From Saprospiraceae bacterium (GTDB taxonomy: Bacteria > Bacteroidota > Bacteroidia > Chitinophagales > Saprospiraceae), in assembly GCA_020631355.1 (NCBI GenBank), contig JAHDHL010000029.1, positions 1 through 60,372 of the forward strand: a stretch of 60,372 nucleotides of DNA. The letters run 5' to 3'. Position numbers and translations under genes: made by a program. The first letter of the stretch is position 1, and each line of letters opens with the position of its first letter. Below are positions 9,611-18,002 of the stretch, one piece after another. Below the pieces are notes generated by a model, which worked only from the letters and a program-made list of their open reading frames with translations, was not told the origin of the DNA and did not search any database.

Positions 9611-12199
9611 ATGAGGACAGGTCTCTTACTCATTTTTTCCATTCTAGTCTTGGCATTCAGCCCGGGGCAGCTAGCTGCACAGGCCAAACAGAAGCTGAAA
9701 GCAGCTAAGCACAACATGGAAATCCTGAATTATCAAGGAGCTATTGAAGAATACAATAGCATACTCTCTAAACACGACGATATCGCCGAAGCCCAAATCA
9801 ACCTTGCCGAATGTTACCGAAAAGTATCAGATATCGACAATGCTGAGTATTGGTATGGCCAAGTGGTACGTCTTCCCGAAGCTGAACCCGAACATTATCT
9901 GTTCTATGGCTACATGCTACAAAGAAATGGAAAGTGTGATATGGCAAGGGAATGGTTCGAAAAATTCCTAGAAGCCAAGCCGGATGACTCCAGAGGTAGA
10001 CATCTACTTCGTGCTTGTGATTATGAAAAGGAATTGGAATCCAAGAATGCGGGTATTTACGAAATCGAACACATGCCTTTCAATTCCGGTTTGGATGATT
10101 TCGGTCCTATGTACTATGGTGACGGAATCGTTTTCGCATCGGAAACGCACGAAGGCGGAATTTCCAAGCGTATCCACTGTTGGACAGGAAACCAATTCCT
10201 TGACCTAAGATATGTGGATAGGAATGAAGAAGGTGAGGATTCTTCTGGTGTTTGTGGTTCTTATACCTACACTGATCCTGAGAATTTCTCCAACCAATTG
10301 AATACAAAGTTTCACGATGCTACCCCATCATTCTCTGAAGACCAGAGTACAATTTACTTTACTAGGAACAACCTCATGAAAGGTCGTGCTAGAAAGGATG
10401 ACGAGGGTATCATTCGTTTGAAAATTTTCTCTGCCGAAGGTGGTGGAGAGGGAGGAAGTACGTCATTCAAGAATGTGGAGGGACTACCTTTCAATTCTGA
10501 TGAGTATTCAGTAGCTCACCCTTCCTTATCTCCTGACGGAAACTTCCTATACTTTGCTTCTGATATGCCTGGTGGCTTCGGAGGTATGGATTTGTATGTT
10601 TCAGAACAGGAAGACGGAAGATGGGGTCCACCCATCAATTTGGGGCCTAAGGTCAATACCGAAGGACAGGAAGTATTCCCTTACTTCTCCAAGAATAATG
10701 ATTTGTATTTCTCATCTGACGGACATGTAGGTCTTGGAGGTTTGGATGTATACCAAATGGAAAAGAAAGACGGGTTCAACGAATGGGGAGACATCATTAA
10801 TGTTGGTGCGCCTATTAATAGCCGTGATGATGATTTCGGTTATATCATTAATGAGGAAAATAATCATGGTTACTTCACCTCAGACCGTGAGGGTGGTTTC
10901 GGTGATGATGATATCTACTCTTTCTGTAGGAACGCGGCAGAATTGGAAATCTATGTCTATGACGAGATGACCCTTGAGCCCATCGAAGGTGCAGAGGTGG
11001 TAAGTGACTGTACAGGAAATACCGTCTACACTGATGAAGAAGGTAAGGCTACTGTAATCCAGAGAAATAACCAGTGTTGTACATTCTCTGCTTCTAAGGA
11101 AGAATACGAGGATAACTCTAAGGAGGGATGTACCATTCCGGGAGAAAATACACTCGTGGAAATTCCACTGAAAAAACCTATCAATTGTGTGGTTGCTGGT
11201 CGTGTGACTACAGATGGAACACCAATGCAAGGGATGATGGTTACCGCTACGGGTAATTGTGGTGATGAACAAGCCACAACGACAGATGCGGATGGTAGAT
11301 ATGAAATGAATTTGGTGGACCCATGTGAATACACCATCTCCGTAACTCCTCCAAGTGGTTATGATGGACCAGGTTCCACAATCATTAAGACTAGGAATGA
11401 AGCAGGTGAGGTGAATGGCGATTGTCAATTCAATGTTGATTTTCCATTCCGTTCAGCAGTACCTAATCCGGGTGACAGACCAGATGGTATTCCACCTAAT
11501 TATGTTATCACAGGATACGATAGGAATGGTAATCCTATCTATGGCCCTCCGGGTGGAACAACAGGACCAGGTTCAGGTGGTCAGTACGTGGATGGTAAGT
11601 TCGTACCAACTGCACCGGGTGTATCCAATTCATGGACATTGGAAAGCATTATCTCAGAAGCTCAAAGAAATGAGCCACTGGAATGTTGTGACCTGATTGG
11701 AAATCTTCAGACAGGTGCGGGTAGTATCGGGGCAAGTCCATCTGTGGCTTATACGAATCCGGGTGAGCCTATCCCATACTTGCTACATATCTATTATGAC
11801 TTTGACCAATCCTATATCCGTCCTGATGCGGAACCGGAATTGGAAAAATTATTGGCATTATTAAATGAGAATCCAACCATTAAGGTAGAAATCGGTTCTC
11901 ACACGGATTCCCGTGGTTCCAATTCATACAATAATAGATTGTCCCAGCGTCGTTCAGAGTCCGTTATCCGTTGGTTAAAGGATAAGGGTGTATCTGGTGG
12001 TAGACTGACTGCCCAGGGATACGGAGAGACCATGAACATCAACAATTGTGCGAATAATGTTCCTTGTTCTGAGTCAGAACACCAACTGAACCGTCGTACA
12101 GAGTTCAGGGTAGTGGGACTTACGGACGGAACCAACTTCTCTACTTCCACACCGCGTAACAGCGTGGATGGTGTAGGATGTCAGGGTTGTCCATTCTAA
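9611..12199 (+). CDS. Second PorE-like protein (paralog): TPR, PD40, regulatory-like domains, OmpA
   Basis: The 862-residue product repeats the architecture of the preceding PorE-like gene: signal peptide (to about 24, LAAQ), TPR region (about 30-155), PD40 blades (YFASDMPGGFGGMDLYV again, YFSSDGHVGLGGLDVYQM, YFTSDREGGFGDDDIYSF), two beta-sandwich domains (about 445-620) and OmpA (about 715-835; YYDFDQSYIR, SHTDSRG, NRRTEFRV). It differs by a Gly/Pro-rich insert of about 90 residues before OmpA (around 625-710, NPIYGPPGGTTGPGSGG) and an insert in the propeller region. The ending CQGCPF is identical. The spacing and private terminator imply separate transcription. Family role: peptidoglycan anchoring of a PorP-type complex. 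That the two paralogs serve different PorP partners is inference. Confidence 0.9.
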   Translation: MRTGLLLIFSILVLAFSPGQLAAQAKQKLKAAKHNMEILNYQGAIEEYNSILSKHDDIAEAQINLAECYRKVSDIDNAEYWYGQVVRLPEAEPEHYLFYGYMLQRNGKCDMAREWFEKFLEAKPDDSRGRHLLRACDYEKELESKNAGIYEIEHMPFNSGLDDFGPMYYGDGIVFASETHEGGISKRIHCWTGNQFLDLRYVDRNEEGEDSSGVCGSYTYTDPENFSNQLNTKFHDATPSFSEDQSTIYFTRNNLMKGRARKDDEGIIRLKIFSAEGGGEGGSTSFKNVEGLPFNSDEYSVAHPSLSPDGNFLYFASDMPGGFGGMDLYVSEQEDGRWGPPINLGPKVNTEGQEVFPYFSKNNDLYFSSDGHVGLGGLDVYQMEKKDGFNEWGDIINVGAPINSRDDDFGYIINEENNHGYFTSDREGGFGDDDIYSFCRNAAELEIYVYDEMTLEPIEGAEVVSDCTGNTVYTDEEGKATVIQRNNQCCTFSASKEEYEDNSKEGCTIPGENTLVEIPLKKPINCVVAGRVTTDGTPMQGMMVTATGNCGDEQATTTDADGRYEMNLVDPCEYTISVTPPSGYDGPGSTIIKTRNEAGEVNGDCQFNVDFPFRSAVPNPGDRPDGIPPNYVITGYDRNGNPIYGPPGGTTGPGSGGQYVDGKFVPTAPGVSNSWTLESIISEAQRNEPLECCDLIGNLQTGAGSIGASPSVAYTNPGEPIPYLLHIYYDFDQSYIRPDAEPELEKLLALLNENPTIKVEIGSHTDSRGSNSYNNRLSQRRSESVIRWLKDKGVSGGRLTAQGYGETMNINNCANNVPCSESEHQLNRRTEFRVVGLTDGTNFSTSTPRNSVDGVGCQGCPF

Positions 12200-12226
12200 T
12201 AAGGAATCAGAAAACGAAATATCGGA

Positions 12227-12258
12227 GCGGGTCGGCATACTGTCGGTCCGCTTTTTTT
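12227..12258 (+). terminator. Strong terminator after the second PorE-like gene
   Basis: Eleven-base arms (12227-12237 and 12241-12251, allowing G-T pairs) enclose the three-base loop TAC and are followed directly by seven T. Confidence 0.9.
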
Positions 12259-12429
12259 ATTCAAGGATACTTTTTGTTCCAATTGCTTTTATTCCTACCA
12301 TAACCATCTATTTACATCCTTAAGAATATTTTATACTTTTATGTGTAATGAATAACGCTTTCTGTGCGTTACGTCAAAAATCAATATCAACCAATGATGC
12401 TTGTTTTGACGACTGAAATGGAAAAACCA

Positions 12430-14613
12430 ATGATTATGAGAAATATTCTAACCCTTATCTTCTTTTGTTCTTTTTTCAATATCCATGCACAAGGTGATTG
12501 GTATGATAGGGGAATGGCAGAATATGAAATGATGAAATATGCGGATGCGGCACAATCATTCCAGAATCATATCCAAACGAATCCTAGCGATAAGAAGGCC
12601 TTGCTCAAGTTGGCAGAATGCTATGATTATGTATACGATTGGGATAATGCTGCAAGATGGTATTATGAAGCATTGGGACATAGCGTTTCTACAGAGTTCT
12701 TATTGAAACATGGAATGATTCAAATGCGATTGGCTCGTTATGAGGCGGCCAAGGAACAATTCCTGATATATTCCAATGTGAATAAGACCGTAGGTGACCA
12801 TTATGCGAGAATGTGTGATTATGCCTACAATAAAAAAAGCATCCCATCGCTTTTCCAAGTGGATAAGTTAGAATTGAATTCCTCACATTCCGAATATTCT
12901 CCCACCTTTTTCAATGATGATTTGATTTATGTTTCATCCCGTAAGGATATCATGAGGCCGGATGCTACGAATGGAGCCATTTCAGCCAATGATCCTAAGT
13001 ATAACTTTGTTTTCAAGGCCAATATGAGTGGAATGGAACAACCTGATTATGTCCGTTCATGGTTCCATGATAATAATTTGATAAATGAGGGACCTATCAG
13101 CTATTCCAGAGATGGTCGTTGGGTGGCATTCGTGGATAATAAGTACGTGGATGGTATCAGTATGATGGCACATCATCTTTTCAGAGGGGATATATTCATT
13201 GCCCAAGTGAATGGGAATGGTGATTGGGAATCAGCTGCTCCTTTTCCTTACAATGGTAATTTTTCGAATAATTTCCCACACCTTTCTGAAGATGGGAATA
13301 CACTCTATTTTTCATCTGACAGACCTGGCGGAGAGGGAGGTTATGATATTTATATGTCAGTAAAAAAGAATGGTGCCTGGACCCAACCTGTGAATATGGG
13401 CCCAACCATCAATAAGCCTGGTAATGAGATTAGTCCATTCATTGACCAAAAGGATTTCTACTTCTCGTCCGATTATCACATTGGGTTCGGAGGGCAGGAT
13501 GTATTCAAGGCCAATTATCATGAGGGAATCTGGAAAATCCAGAATTTGGGAACAGGCGTGAATACCTCAGCCAATGATTTTGATTTTATCTATTCTAAGG
13601 ATAAGAATATCGGTTACCTCACTTCGGATAGAGAACAGGGAGAGGATATCTACAAGGTTATCAAGACGTCCGATGACATCAATATTGTGGTATTGGATGC
13701 GATTACCAAGATACCTGTTGGAGAAGCTTCGCTTGATTTCAAGAACTGTGGAAAGGAAGTTTTCCGTACGAATGCCAATGGACGATTCGGGTTCAAGGCT
13801 TCCATGAATCTTGATTGTTGGGTGGATGTGTCGAAGTCAGGATATGAACGTTCAAGATTGGATTTGGATCAGGATTCCAAGTCCAGAGGACTCATAGAAG
13901 TATTGCTTTTTAAGCAAGGAGAAATGTATAAGGGTAAGGTTACCGATGGAATGAATGATTTCAATATCAGTGAGGCCAGAATCAAGGTTTTGAATCAGAC
14001 CAATGGACAAAAATATGAGGTGTATTCTGATGGTGATGGTATTTATACCCTTTCGTTGGAACCTCGTTCTACTTATCTGATTCAATACAGTAAGATGGGG
14101 TATGTCGGTGTCGGAACAAGGATAGAAACAGGAGACGGAACGGATAAGGGGATTTTGGGCAGCCAATTACTATTCCCCACAAGTAGTGATGGAACAATAC
14201 CATCAACTCCAACAGTTCCGAGCCCTCCTACGGTTGATGCTGGTCCACCTAGCGTACCATCGCCACCCAAACCTCCCGTTACGACTCCGAGTCCGCCTAG
14301 ACCACCAGTAATAACGCCTACAGTACCGACAACTCCCAATACTCCAGCACAAACAGAAGTGGGTTTTTCCGTCCAGTTGATGTCATTGTCCAAGGGGAAT
14401 CCCAATTTCCCGGCCAAGGTAAAATCCCTTAAGGGAATGGTGCAAAGGATATATTCCAAAACAGATGACAAATGGAAGAAATATAGGGTAGGGACCTATG
14501 CGACAAGGGAAGAAGCTGAAAATGTAAAGCGCTATATTCGTTCCGTAGGATTTGAGAGTGCTTTTGTGGTTGAGGAAGATGCCAAGGGAGTTATTGAGGA
14601 AATCCGATTATAA
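12430..14613 (+). CDS. TPR-PD40 protein with C-terminal SPOR domain
   Basis: This is a relative of the two PorE-like proteins but with a different wall-binding end. The 727-residue product has a signal peptide (ending NIHAQ), TPR-like helices (about 25-125), PD40 blades (YFSSDRPGGEGGYDIYMSV, FYFSSDYHIGFGGQDVFK) and two beta-sandwich domains (about 430-600). A Pro/Thr linker with repeated PPxPP-type motifs precedes a SPOR domain over the last 75 or so residues (GFSVQLMSLSKGNPNFP, KYRVGTYATREEAE). SPOR domains bind denuded glycan strands at division or remodelling sites. ATG 12430 is used; 12436 would serve equally. Upstream GTG/ATG codons only add a polar extension before the signal peptide. 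It is followed after a short gap by a hydrolase gene on the same strand. Confidence 0.88.
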   Translation: MIMRNILTLIFFCSFFNIHAQGDWYDRGMAEYEMMKYADAAQSFQNHIQTNPSDKKALLKLAECYDYVYDWDNAARWYYEALGHSVSTEFLLKHGMIQMRLARYEAAKEQFLIYSNVNKTVGDHYARMCDYAYNKKSIPSLFQVDKLELNSSHSEYSPTFFNDDLIYVSSRKDIMRPDATNGAISANDPKYNFVFKANMSGMEQPDYVRSWFHDNNLINEGPISYSRDGRWVAFVDNKYVDGISMMAHHLFRGDIFIAQVNGNGDWESAAPFPYNGNFSNNFPHLSEDGNTLYFSSDRPGGEGGYDIYMSVKKNGAWTQPVNMGPTINKPGNEISPFIDQKDFYFSSDYHIGFGGQDVFKANYHEGIWKIQNLGTGVNTSANDFDFIYSKDKNIGYLTSDREQGEDIYKVIKTSDDINIVVLDAITKIPVGEASLDFKNCGKEVFRTNANGRFGFKASMNLDCWVDVSKSGYERSRLDLDQDSKSRGLIEVLLFKQGEMYKGKVTDGMNDFNISEARIKVLNQTNGQKYEVYSDGDGIYTLSLEPRSTYLIQYSKMGYVGVGTRIETGDGTDKGILGSQLLFPTSSDGTIPSTPTVPSPPTVDAGPPSVPSPPKPPVTTPSPPRPPVITPTVPTTPNTPAQTEVGFSVQLMSLSKGNPNFPAKVKSLKGMVQRIYSKTDDKWKKYRVGTYATREEAENVKRYIRSVGFESAFVVEEDAKGVIEEIRL

Positions 14614-14640
14614 TTATTGCGTAATTCAGATGCTGTTCGA

Positions 14641-15537
14641 ATGAGGGTTTTATACGTTCTTTTATTGACTACTCTTAGCATATCCTGCTATTCCCAAGAA
14701 GCATTCACAATATCCGAAAATGGGGTGGATACCTATTTTAGGGTGTATGGGAAGGGCACACCCATGTTGGTGATTAATGGTGGTCCCGGAATGAATAGCG
14801 AGGGATTTACCGGATTGGCTGAATTGTTTTCCGAAAAGAACCAAGCCATTATCTATGATCAAAGGGGAACAGGAAAATCCACAATGGAAATAGTGGATAG
14901 TAATACGGTTACACTGGATTTGATGGTGGAGGATATCGAGCGTATCAGAAAGCATTTGAAAATTAAGAAATGGGTAGTATTCGGCCATTCGTTCGGAGGA
15001 ATGTTGGCATCCTATTACGCTACCAAGTACCCCAAAAGAATCAAGGGATTAATTCTTTCTGCTTCGGGAGGAGTGGATTTGGAATTATTCAATGAATTGG
15101 ATATCCAAGGAAAATTGACGGAGGAACAAAGGGATTCGCTCGGCTATTGGAATCAAAAGATTGCAGAGGGAGATACCAGTTATCATGCCCGACTACAAAG
15201 AGGTAAATTCTTGGCGCCTGCTTATTTATATGATGATAGCCATGTTCCTAAAATTGCCATCAGACTCACCCAAGGAAATAATACATTGAATGGTTTGGTT
15301 TTTCAGGATATGTTTAAAATGCCCTTTGATTGTAAACCCTTGCTGAAAAAATTCAAGAAACCGGTTTTGATTATCCAAGGGAAACAAGATATTATTCCTG
15401 TGAGTATTTCGGAATTGGCCCACGGGATTTTTCCGAATTCCCGACTTGTGATATTGGATCAATGTGCCCATTATCCTTGGTTGGAGAAAAAGACAGCATA
15501 TCTGGCTGCTATTCACACATTCCTAAAGGATATATAG
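14641..15537 (+). CDS. Exported alpha/beta hydrolase, proline iminopeptidase-like
   Basis: The 298-residue product has a signal peptide (about 1-19, SISCYSQ) and an alpha/beta-hydrolase fold. Visible elements are the oxyanion segment INGGPGMNSEGF, the DQRGTGKS strand-turn, the nucleophile elbow GHSFGG with catalytic Ser, an acid in QGKQDIIPVS and the catalytic His in DQCAHYPWLEK. The HGGPG/DQRG pattern is typical of the prolyl aminopeptidase (S33) group, so an N-terminal proline or small acyl/peptide substrate is likely but unproven. ATG 14641 is chosen because it gives the signal peptide. It lies 27 bases after the SPOR gene and 2 bases before the next gene, suggesting one transcript. Confidence 0.85.
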   Translation: MRVLYVLLLTTLSISCYSQEAFTISENGVDTYFRVYGKGTPMLVINGGPGMNSEGFTGLAELFSEKNQAIIYDQRGTGKSTMEIVDSNTVTLDLMVEDIERIRKHLKIKKWVVFGHSFGGMLASYYATKYPKRIKGLILSASGGVDLELFNELDIQGKLTEEQRDSLGYWNQKIAEGDTSYHARLQRGKFLAPAYLYDDSHVPKIAIRLTQGNNTLNGLVFQDMFKMPFDCKPLLKKFKKPVLIIQGKQDIIPVSISELAHGIFPNSRLVILDQCAHYPWLEKKTAYLAAIHTFLKDI

Positions 15538-15539
15538 GA

Positions 15540-15998
15540 ATGGAGCAGATGCAAAAAGTCAAAAAAGCACTATTCGAAACCTGTTTGGAACAGGTCGAAT
15601 CCCAAATTTCCACATTGGAACAGTCTCTGGATTCCATCGTTGATGCGCGTAATAATGAAACGAAAAGTAGTGTTGGTGATAAATACGAAACGGGACGTGC
15701 CATGATGCAATTGGAAGAACAAAAAATCCAATCCCAATTGATTCATTCCAAAAATTCAAGACAGGAACTCCGCACTTTGGACCTGAACAAAAAAGATATA
15801 ATCATTATGGGAAGTTTGGTGGAAACCTCCCTAGGGGTTTATTTCTTATCCATCGGTTTGGGTAAGATAAAGGTGGAACAGGATTTATTTTATTGTATTT
15901 CTTCCACTTCTCCCGTCGGGAAATTATTATTAGGGAAAAAAGAAAAGGAAATCATCGAATTCAACAATAGAAAAATCGAAATATTTCGAATTGATTAA
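15540..15998 (+). CDS. GreA/GreB C-terminal-domain-like small protein
   Basis: The 152-residue product has an N-terminal helical part (about 1-75) with the segment ETKSSVGDKYETGRAMMQ and a C-terminal half resembling the FKBP-like domain of GreA/GreB (SPVGKLLLGKKEKEIIEF, like the GreA segment SPIARALIGK). Many Bacteroidota carry such proteins, often with a misleading 3-oxoacyl-ACP synthase label; nothing here resembles a ketosynthase. GreA rescues backtracked RNA polymerase through a coiled-coil with acidic tip. Whether the short helical part here can do this is unclear. ATG 15540 begins 2 bases after the hydrolase stop, indicating translational coupling. Confidence 0.7.
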   Translation: MEQMQKVKKALFETCLEQVESQISTLEQSLDSIVDARNNETKSSVGDKYETGRAMMQLEEQKIQSQLIHSKNSRQELRTLDLNKKDIIIMGSLVETSLGVYFLSIGLGKIKVEQDLFYCISSTSPVGKLLLGKKEKEIIEFNNRKIEIFRID

Positions 15999-16055
15999 AG
16001 GCCATTTCAATATAGAAATATAAGCATGACAGTTGATGTCGTCAGACTACCGCTA

Positions 16056-16076
16056 TTGTCAGATTGCATCAGACAA
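16056..16076. repeat. Imperfect 21-base palindrome between convergent genes
   Basis: It reads TTGTC-A-GAT-TGC-ATC-A-GACAA, symmetrical except for one A-A pair. It lies between the convergent GreA-like and membrane-protein genes without a T-run, so it may be a weak terminator or nothing. Confidence 0.3.
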
Positions 16077-16098
16077 TCCCACCCGTCTTGGACTATGA

Positions 16099-16509
16099 CT
16101 AGGAGAGATAAATAATAGCTATTGTAAATAACAAGATCACTATTCCTAGCATCATATAGATGATTGGGACAATGCCCTTAGTCTTGGGGTTGGGAGGAAC
16201 TTCATTTTCTGGCTCTCGACTAATGAGTTCAGCAATGGTTTCTGCCTGTTCGAGTTGGTCTTCCCTGACATATAACTCGAAACCAGAATTGGTATATTCA
16301 GTCATGTGGCTCCCTTTTCGAAGCATGATCATGAAATCCACATTATTGTCATTCAATGCCATTATCATGTCTCTGAAATCATCCGTAAAATCATAAATCA
16401 TAAAAATGGCGTAACCATCAGGTACTTCCTTGACAAAGAATTTACCTCTTTTCTGAACCAATTCATCAGGGAAAAAATCAAGGATGACATGACTTATATC
16501 TCGATTCAT
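16099..16509 (-). CDS. Small protein with C-terminal membrane anchor
   Basis: The family is not recognised with certainty. The 136-residue product has a soluble part of about 105 residues with two alpha/beta repeats (KRGKFFVKEVPDGYAIF and MLRKGSHMTEYTNSGFEL). The segment GFELYVREDQLEQAETIAEL resembles DUF2007-type putative signal-transducing domains. A Pro-rich hinge (EVPPNPKTKG) leads to one C-terminal membrane helix (about 113-134), so it is probably tail-anchored facing the cytoplasm. It is the last gene of a reverse-strand run after maf and the Nudix regulator, 23 bases downstream of the latter. Confidence 0.6.
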   Translation of the reverse strand: MNRDISHVILDFFPDELVQKRGKFFVKEVPDGYAIFMIYDFTDDFRDMIMALNDNNVDFMIMLRKGSHMTEYTNSGFELYVREDQLEQAETIAELISREPENEVPPNPKTKGIVPIIYMMLGIVILLFTIAIIYLS

Positions 16510-16532
16510 AATTAGGGATTATCAGTAAAATA

Positions 16533-17243
16533 CTAGCTGTTTTTCTTTGCATCAAAATTCAATCCACCAACAATTTTCATGGCCCTATATTTTTCCTCAT
16601 CGAATTGATACAATTTGGCAGGTCTGTGGGCCACTCCCTTTTGCTTTTCATTCAAGGGGGTAAGGATATCCAATGAGAGGATTTTCTTCCTGAAATTCCT
16701 CTTATCCAAATCCCTTTCAAGAATGAGTTCGTACAATAATTGCAATTGGGACAAGGTGAATTTCTTGGGTAATAATTCGAATCCGATGGGTGCGGACTGC
16801 ACTTTCAGTTTCAATTGACCAAAACAGGCCTGTAGGATTTCATTGTGGTCAAAACCCAGTTCCAATTCCAATGCCTCAGAAACAGGATACCAATCCGCAC
16901 TTTCTGCGAATGATGCCGCACTCAGTTTGTAGTCACGGACATTTACCAAAGCATAATAAGCAATAGTGATGACACGTCCGTCCGGGTGACGATCCACCCG
17001 GCCAAAGGTGTACACCTGTTCCATATACAGGTTACTGATACCCACGGATTGGTTGAGTACCCGTTCCACACCCTGTTCCAGGCTTTCGTTGATGGAAACA
17101 AGGTCACCGGGTATGGCCAGACTGCCTTTCATCGGTTCTGCCCCTCTACGGATAAGAAGGACTTTCAAGGCATTCGTATCGAAACCGAAGATGACGCAAT
17201 CCACGGAAAAGGCCGACTTGAAATATTGGTCCTCGAATTTCAT
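16533..17243 (-). CDS. Nudix-winged-helix regulator, NrtR-like, with degenerate Nudix box
   Basis: The 236-residue product has an N-terminal Nudix fold (about 8-140; SVDCVIFGFDTNALKVLLIRR, LAIPGDLVS) and a C-terminal winged helix (about 155-225; FTLSQLQLLYELILER, DKRNFRKKIL, KGVAHRPAKLYQFD). This is the layout of NrtR-type repressors, which sense ADP-ribose or related nucleotides and control NAD or sugar genes. The Nudix box should read GX5EX7REUXEEXGU; here it is GDLVSINESLEQGVERVLNQSVGI-type, with the catalytic glutamates of REXXEE replaced (RVLNQS). A sensor without hydrolase activity is therefore likely. It starts 10 bases after the maf stop. Confidence 0.85.
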   Translation of the reverse strand: MKFEDQYFKSAFSVDCVIFGFDTNALKVLLIRRGAEPMKGSLAIPGDLVSINESLEQGVERVLNQSVGISNLYMEQVYTFGRVDRHPDGRVITIAYYALVNVRDYKLSAASFAESADWYPVSEALELELGFDHNEILQACFGQLKLKVQSAPIGFELLPKKFTLSQLQLLYELILERDLDKRNFRKKILSLDILTPLNEKQKGVAHRPAKLYQFDEEKYRAMKIVGGLNFDAKKNS

Positions 17244-17253
17244 GTTTGTTTGT

Positions 17254-17820
17254 TTAAAACTTTAGGAGTTCACGGTATACCAGATGAACCGGCAAACCCA
17301 TGATATTAGAATAGGTCCCCTCTATACGACTGATTTTGCAAAGACCAATCCATTCTTGTATGGCATAGGCTCCTGCCTTGTCATAAGGTTGGAACGTATC
17401 AATGTAATAATGAATCTCATCATCTGTGAGTACATCCATATGTACCTTTGAAATCCCGGAAAAACTGACTTCTTTTTCCAAATCCTTGATACAGACACCA
17501 GTGATGACCTTGTGGATTTTACCTGAGAGTTTCTTAATGGTATTGAAAGCATCTTCCTTATCTTCTGGCTTGCCATAGATTTGGTCACCCAATACCACGA
17601 TACTATCGGCAGTGAGTAATAACTCGTTGTCCTGTATCAATGAAATGGATTCCCTGGCTTTCTTTCGTGCTAGGAATGCTGCCACATCTTCTACCGGCAA
17701 GTCCACAGGATATCTTTCTTCCACTGGCACGGTCTTCACTTCAAAGTCAAAACCTGCCTCTTTCAGTAATTGGCTTCTCCTAGGGGATTGGGATGCCAGG
17801 ATAATCTTACGTTCCAACAT
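17254..17820 (-). CDS. maf: Maf family nucleoside triphosphate pyrophosphatase
   Basis: Maf proteins hydrolyse non-canonical or selected nucleoside triphosphates (dTTP/UTP type or m7GTP type) to monophosphate and pyrophosphate. The 188-residue product has the N-terminal substrate loop LASQSPRRSQLL, the Glu-Arg segment VPVEERYPVDLPVEDVA, the catalytic Asp region LLTADSIVVLGDQIYGKP and the C-terminal GAYAIQEWIG and NIMGLPV motifs. The GxYxIQ and NIMGLPV pattern fits the dTTP/UTP pyrophosphatase branch. It is first gene of a reverse-strand operon with the Nudix regulator and the tail-anchored protein. Confidence 0.93.
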   Translation of the reverse strand: MLERKIILASQSPRRSQLLKEAGFDFEVKTVPVEERYPVDLPVEDVAAFLARKKARESISLIQDNELLLTADSIVVLGDQIYGKPEDKEDAFNTIKKLSGKIHKVITGVCIKDLEKEVSFSGISKVHMDVLTDDEIHYYIDTFQPYDKAGAYAIQEWIGLCKISRIEGTYSNIMGLPVHLVYRELLKF

Positions 17821-17938
17821 AGTGTAAATATAACGTAAAGTATCCTCATAAGAAAGGATTGGGCATTTCTTAAAGTTTTTGACCTTAATACTACCATTTG
17901 TCGTCCAGCAGTTCTTTTAGGGAACACATGCAAAATTA

Positions 17939-17952
17939 GTCATCGCGATGAC
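17939..17952. promoter_or_regulatory. Perfect 14-base palindrome, possible operator
   Basis: GTCATCGCGATGAC is fully symmetrical. It lies in the 182-base gap between divergent maf and the FGE-like gene, 51 bases before the latter's ATG. Its GC-rich centre stands out in AT-rich surroundings. Binding by the nearby Nudix regulator is speculation. Confidence 0.4.
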
Positions 17953-18002
17953 CCCCAATTATGAAAGTCTTACACTTTGTTGAACCAATAAATAATTGAA
18001 CC

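Noticed and set aside
15540-15998. 3-oxoacyl-ACP synthase, a label often given to this protein family
   Set aside because: At 152 residues with a GreA-C-like end it has none of the ketosynthase motifs or length.
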